From contig DASTXN010000188.1 of the NCBI GenBank assembly GCA_035765515.1, forward strand, positions 1 to 41,750: a stretch of DNA of 41,750 nucleotides, written 5' to 3'. The notes beneath the pieces are model-generated. The model did not search any database. It was not told the DNA's origin and saw nothing but the letters and a program-made list of their open reading frames with translations. Below are positions 39,334 through 41,750 of the stretch, in pieces (positions within the stretch are counted from its first letter, which is position 1; the number at the start of each line of letters is the position of its first letter). The position numbers were made by a program, and so were the translations under genes. Origin of the DNA: DASRSS01 sp035765515 (lineage in GTDB: Bacteria; Actinomycetota; Actinomycetes; Mycobacteriales; Jatrophihabitantaceae).

Positions 39334-40992
39334 ATGTCCCCCATCAGTCCGTCCGAGGGCGTGCAGACGCCTCGCGTGCGCCGGTCGCGCCGCGGTCGCG
39401 TCCTCGCCGGCACTGTCGCGGCGAGCCTCGCGTTCGCCGGCTTGGCCGTCGTCAACAGCCAGAGCGCCAGTGCCGCCACCGATCCCGCCACGCCGAACTC
39501 GCAGGCCGTCGGCAACTTCCTCGACGCCACCCTCGGCGGTAAGCCGCTGGACCAGGTCGCCAAGCTCAAGTACGCCACCGCGAAGGCGCCGGGTTCGACC
39601 TCGGTGCAGAACCCGCTGGACGTCGAGCTGCTCAGCGCGATCGACCTCCCGCTCACCGGCGCGCTCCAGCTGCCCTCGATTCTCGGCATCCACCTCGGTG
39701 CCGTGACGCAGAAGGCGTACGCCAACGTCAACGGCTCGTCCTACGGCCAGGCCGGCCTGCTGCTCAACCAGGGCGGCGTCTCGATCGGTGGCAACAACAC
39801 CGCCTCCGACATGGCCGGCAACGCGACCATCGACCTGACCGGCTCGGGCATTGCCGGCAGCAGCGGCAGCGCGGCCGACGCGCTCGGCGGCATCAAGGTC
39901 GTCGTGGGCGGCGTCTCCGCCGACGCGATCACGACCAAGTTCGACGCGGCCGGCAAGTCGACGGCGTCGACCGACTACCAGATCGCGAACCTCAAGATCG
40001 TGGCCGGCTCGCCGCTGCTCGCGCAGCTGACCAGTCAGCTGAGTAGTCTCACCAGCGCGCTGAACCAGCTCGCCGCCGGCGCTGTCGGCGCCGCGGCACC
40101 GAAGGGCTGTGACCTCAGCGCCGTCGGCGTGCCGAACTCGCTCAGCCTGGACAACGGCGCCGTCGTCCTCAGCCTGAAGGACGCGAGCATCACGATCGAC
40201 CTCGAGGCGCTGCTCAAGACGCTGCACCTCGATCTGAACAACCTGGCGCCGAACACCGACCTGATCGGCTACCTGCTGAACTACCTCACCGACCCGAACG
40301 GGCTCGCTGCGGGAATCACCGGGCTGATCAACGGCATCACCGACCCGCTTGCGGCGTGCGGTAAGGCGTTCCTGAACAACATCCCGGTGCTCGGCCCGAT
40401 CCTGGGCGGCCTCATCGACACCCTGACGCAGGGCCAGGCCACGCTGGAGAAGACCATCAACGGCCTCATCGGCCAGCTGACCGCAGCTGCCGGCACCAAC
40501 CCGCTGGCTCCGCTGGCCGACGCGCTCGAGAAGCTCGTCGACATCGGCGTCAACGTGCAGCCGAACGGCCCGGCCGGCCCGTCCGGTTTCGCCTACACCG
40601 ATCACCTGGCGGCGACGGCGAAGCAGGGCACCCCGGTGGTTGCCGGCCAGACCGTCGTCCGTGCCATCGAGGTCAACGTCCTCACCGGCGCGAGCGGTTC
40701 GGCAGCCTCGGGTAACAGCGGCCTGCTGACCCTGGCCCTGGCCAACGCGGCTGCCGGCCCGAGCACCCCGAGCGCGGCTCCGACCTCCGTGGCGCCGACC
40801 TCGCACGGGGTTTCCCCGGCCGCGACCAGCAAGGCTCCGGCGAACCTGCCGACCGGTGTCAACGCCGGCCTCGGTACGCACGGCGGCACCCCGGTCGCCC
40901 CGATCGTCCTGCTGATCGTCGGCCTCATGCTGGCCGGTGGCGGCGCGGCGGCGTGGAAGTTCCGCGCAGCGGGCGGCACGCACACCAGCTGA
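39334..40992 (+). CDS. Choice-of-anchor G family surface protein
   Basis: 552 residues from ATG 39334, with AGGAG 7 bases upstream. A signal peptide follows the RRSRRGRVLAGTVAASLAF stretch and ends near NSQSASAATD. The long middle part is Gly/Ala/Ser/Thr/Leu-rich and repetitive in style (LGGIKVVVGGVSADAITTKF, ITGLINGITDPLAACGKAF). The C-terminus has a Pro/Ser/Thr stretch, then LPTGVNAGLG, a membrane helix (APIVLLIVGLMLAGGGAAAW) and a short basic tail. This matches the choice-of-anchor G pattern, in which the ending varies between sortase-type and other anchors. It is probably exposed on the cell envelope. Function is unknown. A strong terminator follows. Confidence 0.8.
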   Translation: MSPISPSEGVQTPRVRRSRRGRVLAGTVAASLAFAGLAVVNSQSASAATDPATPNSQAVGNFLDATLGGKPLDQVAKLKYATAKAPGSTSVQNPLDVELLSAIDLPLTGALQLPSILGIHLGAVTQKAYANVNGSSYGQAGLLLNQGGVSIGGNNTASDMAGNATIDLTGSGIAGSSGSAADALGGIKVVVGGVSADAITTKFDAAGKSTASTDYQIANLKIVAGSPLLAQLTSQLSSLTSALNQLAAGAVGAAAPKGCDLSAVGVPNSLSLDNGAVVLSLKDASITIDLEALLKTLHLDLNNLAPNTDLIGYLLNYLTDPNGLAAGITGLINGITDPLAACGKAFLNNIPVLGPILGGLIDTLTQGQATLEKTINGLIGQLTAAAGTNPLAPLADALEKLVDIGVNVQPNGPAGPSGFAYTDHLAATAKQGTPVVAGQTVVRAIEVNVLTGASGSAASGNSGLLTLALANAAAGPSTPSAAPTSVAPTSHGVSPAATSKAPANLPTGVNAGLGTHGGTPVAPIVLLIVGLMLAGGGAAAWKFRAAGGTHTS

Positions 40993-41019
40993 ACCGGTGT
41001 GAATTGAAGTACTGATGGG

Positions 41020-41054
41020 CAACGGCCCGTCTCCCTTGCGGAGGCGGGCCGTTG
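41020..41054 (+). terminator. Strong intrinsic terminator after the surface-protein gene
   Basis: CAACGGCCCGTCTCC (41020-41034) and GGAGGCGGGCCGTTG (41040-41054) form 15 consecutive pairs (one G-U) with the 5-base loop CTTGC, followed by TT. It lies 27 bp past the stop codon. Confidence 0.85.
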
Positions 41055-41190
41055 TTCATGGTGGGAGCTGTTCGGCTCGACCGCCTCGTGTTGATCGACC
41101 GGTGTTCAGTCGGGGTTAAGTGCGACGGCTGCCAGGTTGAGTCGCCCCGGCGGCGGGGCCATGATCGGAGCATCGGGGGAAAGGGTCCGC

Positions 41191-41730
41191 ATGAACGAGT
41201 TCGCCGAGCTGCCGCTGATCGACCGATTGGCGCAGCGCTGGGGGCACTCGGCGCACCTCGTCTTGAGCGCCGCGATCGTGGCGGTGATCCTCACCGGACT
41301 GTTCCCGACCGAGGGGGCCGTGTCATTGACGGTCCCGGTACTCGTCCTCGGCGTCGTGATCACGAGCTGGTTGCTGATGCGCCAGCACGACCGACGGCTC
41401 TGCGAGCAGTGCGCCGCAGCCATCCCGCTGAACGCGGCCGAGCGGGCCGCGCGGTATCGGCGGATGTTCCGGCTGACGCACTGCGGTGCCGAGCCGCGCT
41501 ACCTGATCCCGTACCTGGCCGTCCTGATCGGATCGAACTTCGCCACCACCACGGTTGGCCGCATCGGCTGGGCGATCATCCAGTCCTCGATGATCTACCT
41601 GATCATGGCGCACACCGCACACCGGCGGCTCCAGCCGTGGTGCCCGTGGTGCAGCGGTGGCGACGGCGGTGGCGAGCGCGATGACGTCGCGCCTCCGCCG
41701 CCCCCGGTGGACCGCCGCCAGCCCGTCTGA
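41191..41730 (+). CDS. Membrane protein with two CxxC pairs, function unknown
   Basis: 179 residues from ATG 41191. Hydrophobic helices lie at HLVLSAAIVAVILTGLF, SLTVPVLVLGVVITSWLLM, LIPYLAVLIGSNFATT and IIQSSMIYLIMAHTA. The Cys pairs CEQC (between helices 2 and 3) and CPWC (near the C-terminus) could bind a metal or form a redox pair, joined on the same side of the membrane if four helices are counted. The C-terminal tail is Gly/Asp/Pro-rich. I do not recognise a family. GGGGGAAAGGG upstream may hold the ribosome-binding site. The gene is complete within the window. Confidence 0.7.
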   Translation: MNEFAELPLIDRLAQRWGHSAHLVLSAAIVAVILTGLFPTEGAVSLTVPVLVLGVVITSWLLMRQHDRRLCEQCAAAIPLNAAERAARYRRMFRLTHCGAEPRYLIPYLAVLIGSNFATTTVGRIGWAIIQSSMIYLIMAHTAHRRLQPWCPWCSGGDGGGERDDVAPPPPPVDRRQPV

Positions 41731-41750
41731 GCAGTCGCGTCCTGCCGTCT

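Overview
This window is chromosomal DNA of a high-GC member of the Actinomycetota. Nearly every gene shows the G/C-rich third codon position typical of that phylum. The actinobacterial markers are mycothiol synthase (MshD), a GlnR-type regulator, an HBHA-like protein with its XRE regulator and DUF2516 partner, an MptB-like GT-C mannosyltransferase, an LmeA-like DUF2993 protein, and two MMPL transporters. From memory, the order ygfZ - pabC - nitrobindin - sseC - cysA2 - lmeA - glnR - mshD - pstB - phoU matches Mycobacterium tuberculosis Rv0811c to Rv0821c, and XRE - hbhA - DUF2516 matches Rv0474 to Rv0476. The choice-of-anchor G surface protein and the inserted genes suggest a relative outside Mycobacterium (a Frankiales/Jatrophihabitans-like lineage is a guess). 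I see no rRNA, tRNA, CRISPR array, insertion sequence, integrase or phage gene.

Layout. 1-4.7 kb: the 5' part of tsaD, a formylglycine-generating enzyme, and a three-gene minus-strand operon (FAD dehydrogenase, SDR, SRPBCC protein). This operon diverges from a neutral ceramidase gene (4.7-6.6 kb) across a symmetric array of four 14-bp repeats. 6.7-9.7 kb: a TRIC-type channel, and a class V aminotransferase divergent from a LysR regulator. 9.7-14.7 kb: MptB-like enzyme, P450 divergent from a TetR regulator, then DUF2516/HBHA/XRE. 14.8-21.2 kb: a GT39-type glycosyltransferase and two tandem MMPL transporters with strong RNA hairpins before each. 21.2-23.5 kb: fur-ygfZ divergent from pabC.

23.5-26.5 kb: a stretch of about 400 bp without a conventional gene. 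It holds a promoter, a 12-codon ORF whose Shine-Dalgarno region can pair with 16 consecutive bases of the 16S rRNA tail, and a well-formed three-way-junction RNA ending in a U-run. It is followed by an AurF-type diiron oxygenase with its TetR regulator, nitrobindin, and a 32-residue membrane peptide. 26.5-28.3 kb: sulfur genes (DsrE, SseC, rhodanese CysA2) with a Cys-containing leader peptide upstream of the rhodanese gene. 28.3-32.4 kb: LmeA/membrane protein/hydrolase operon divergent from glnR-mshD. 32.4-37.2 kb: the pstSCAB-phoU phosphate operon with an 11-bp-repeat PHO-box promoter. 37.4-41.75 kb: a ChoD-like GMC oxidoreductase, the choice-of-anchor G surface protein and a small Cys-pair membrane protein.

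How the genes work together. Three themes recur: envelope lipid and glycan export or assembly (MptB, GT39, MMPL pair, LmeA, HBHA); lipid or sterol turnover (FAD dehydrogenase, SDR, ceramidase, P450, ChoD); and nutrient and redox control (pst-phoU, GlnR, MshD, sulfurtransferases, Fur). The least explained sequence is the RNA element at 23.6-23.87 kb, followed by the repeat array at 4.58-4.65 kb.
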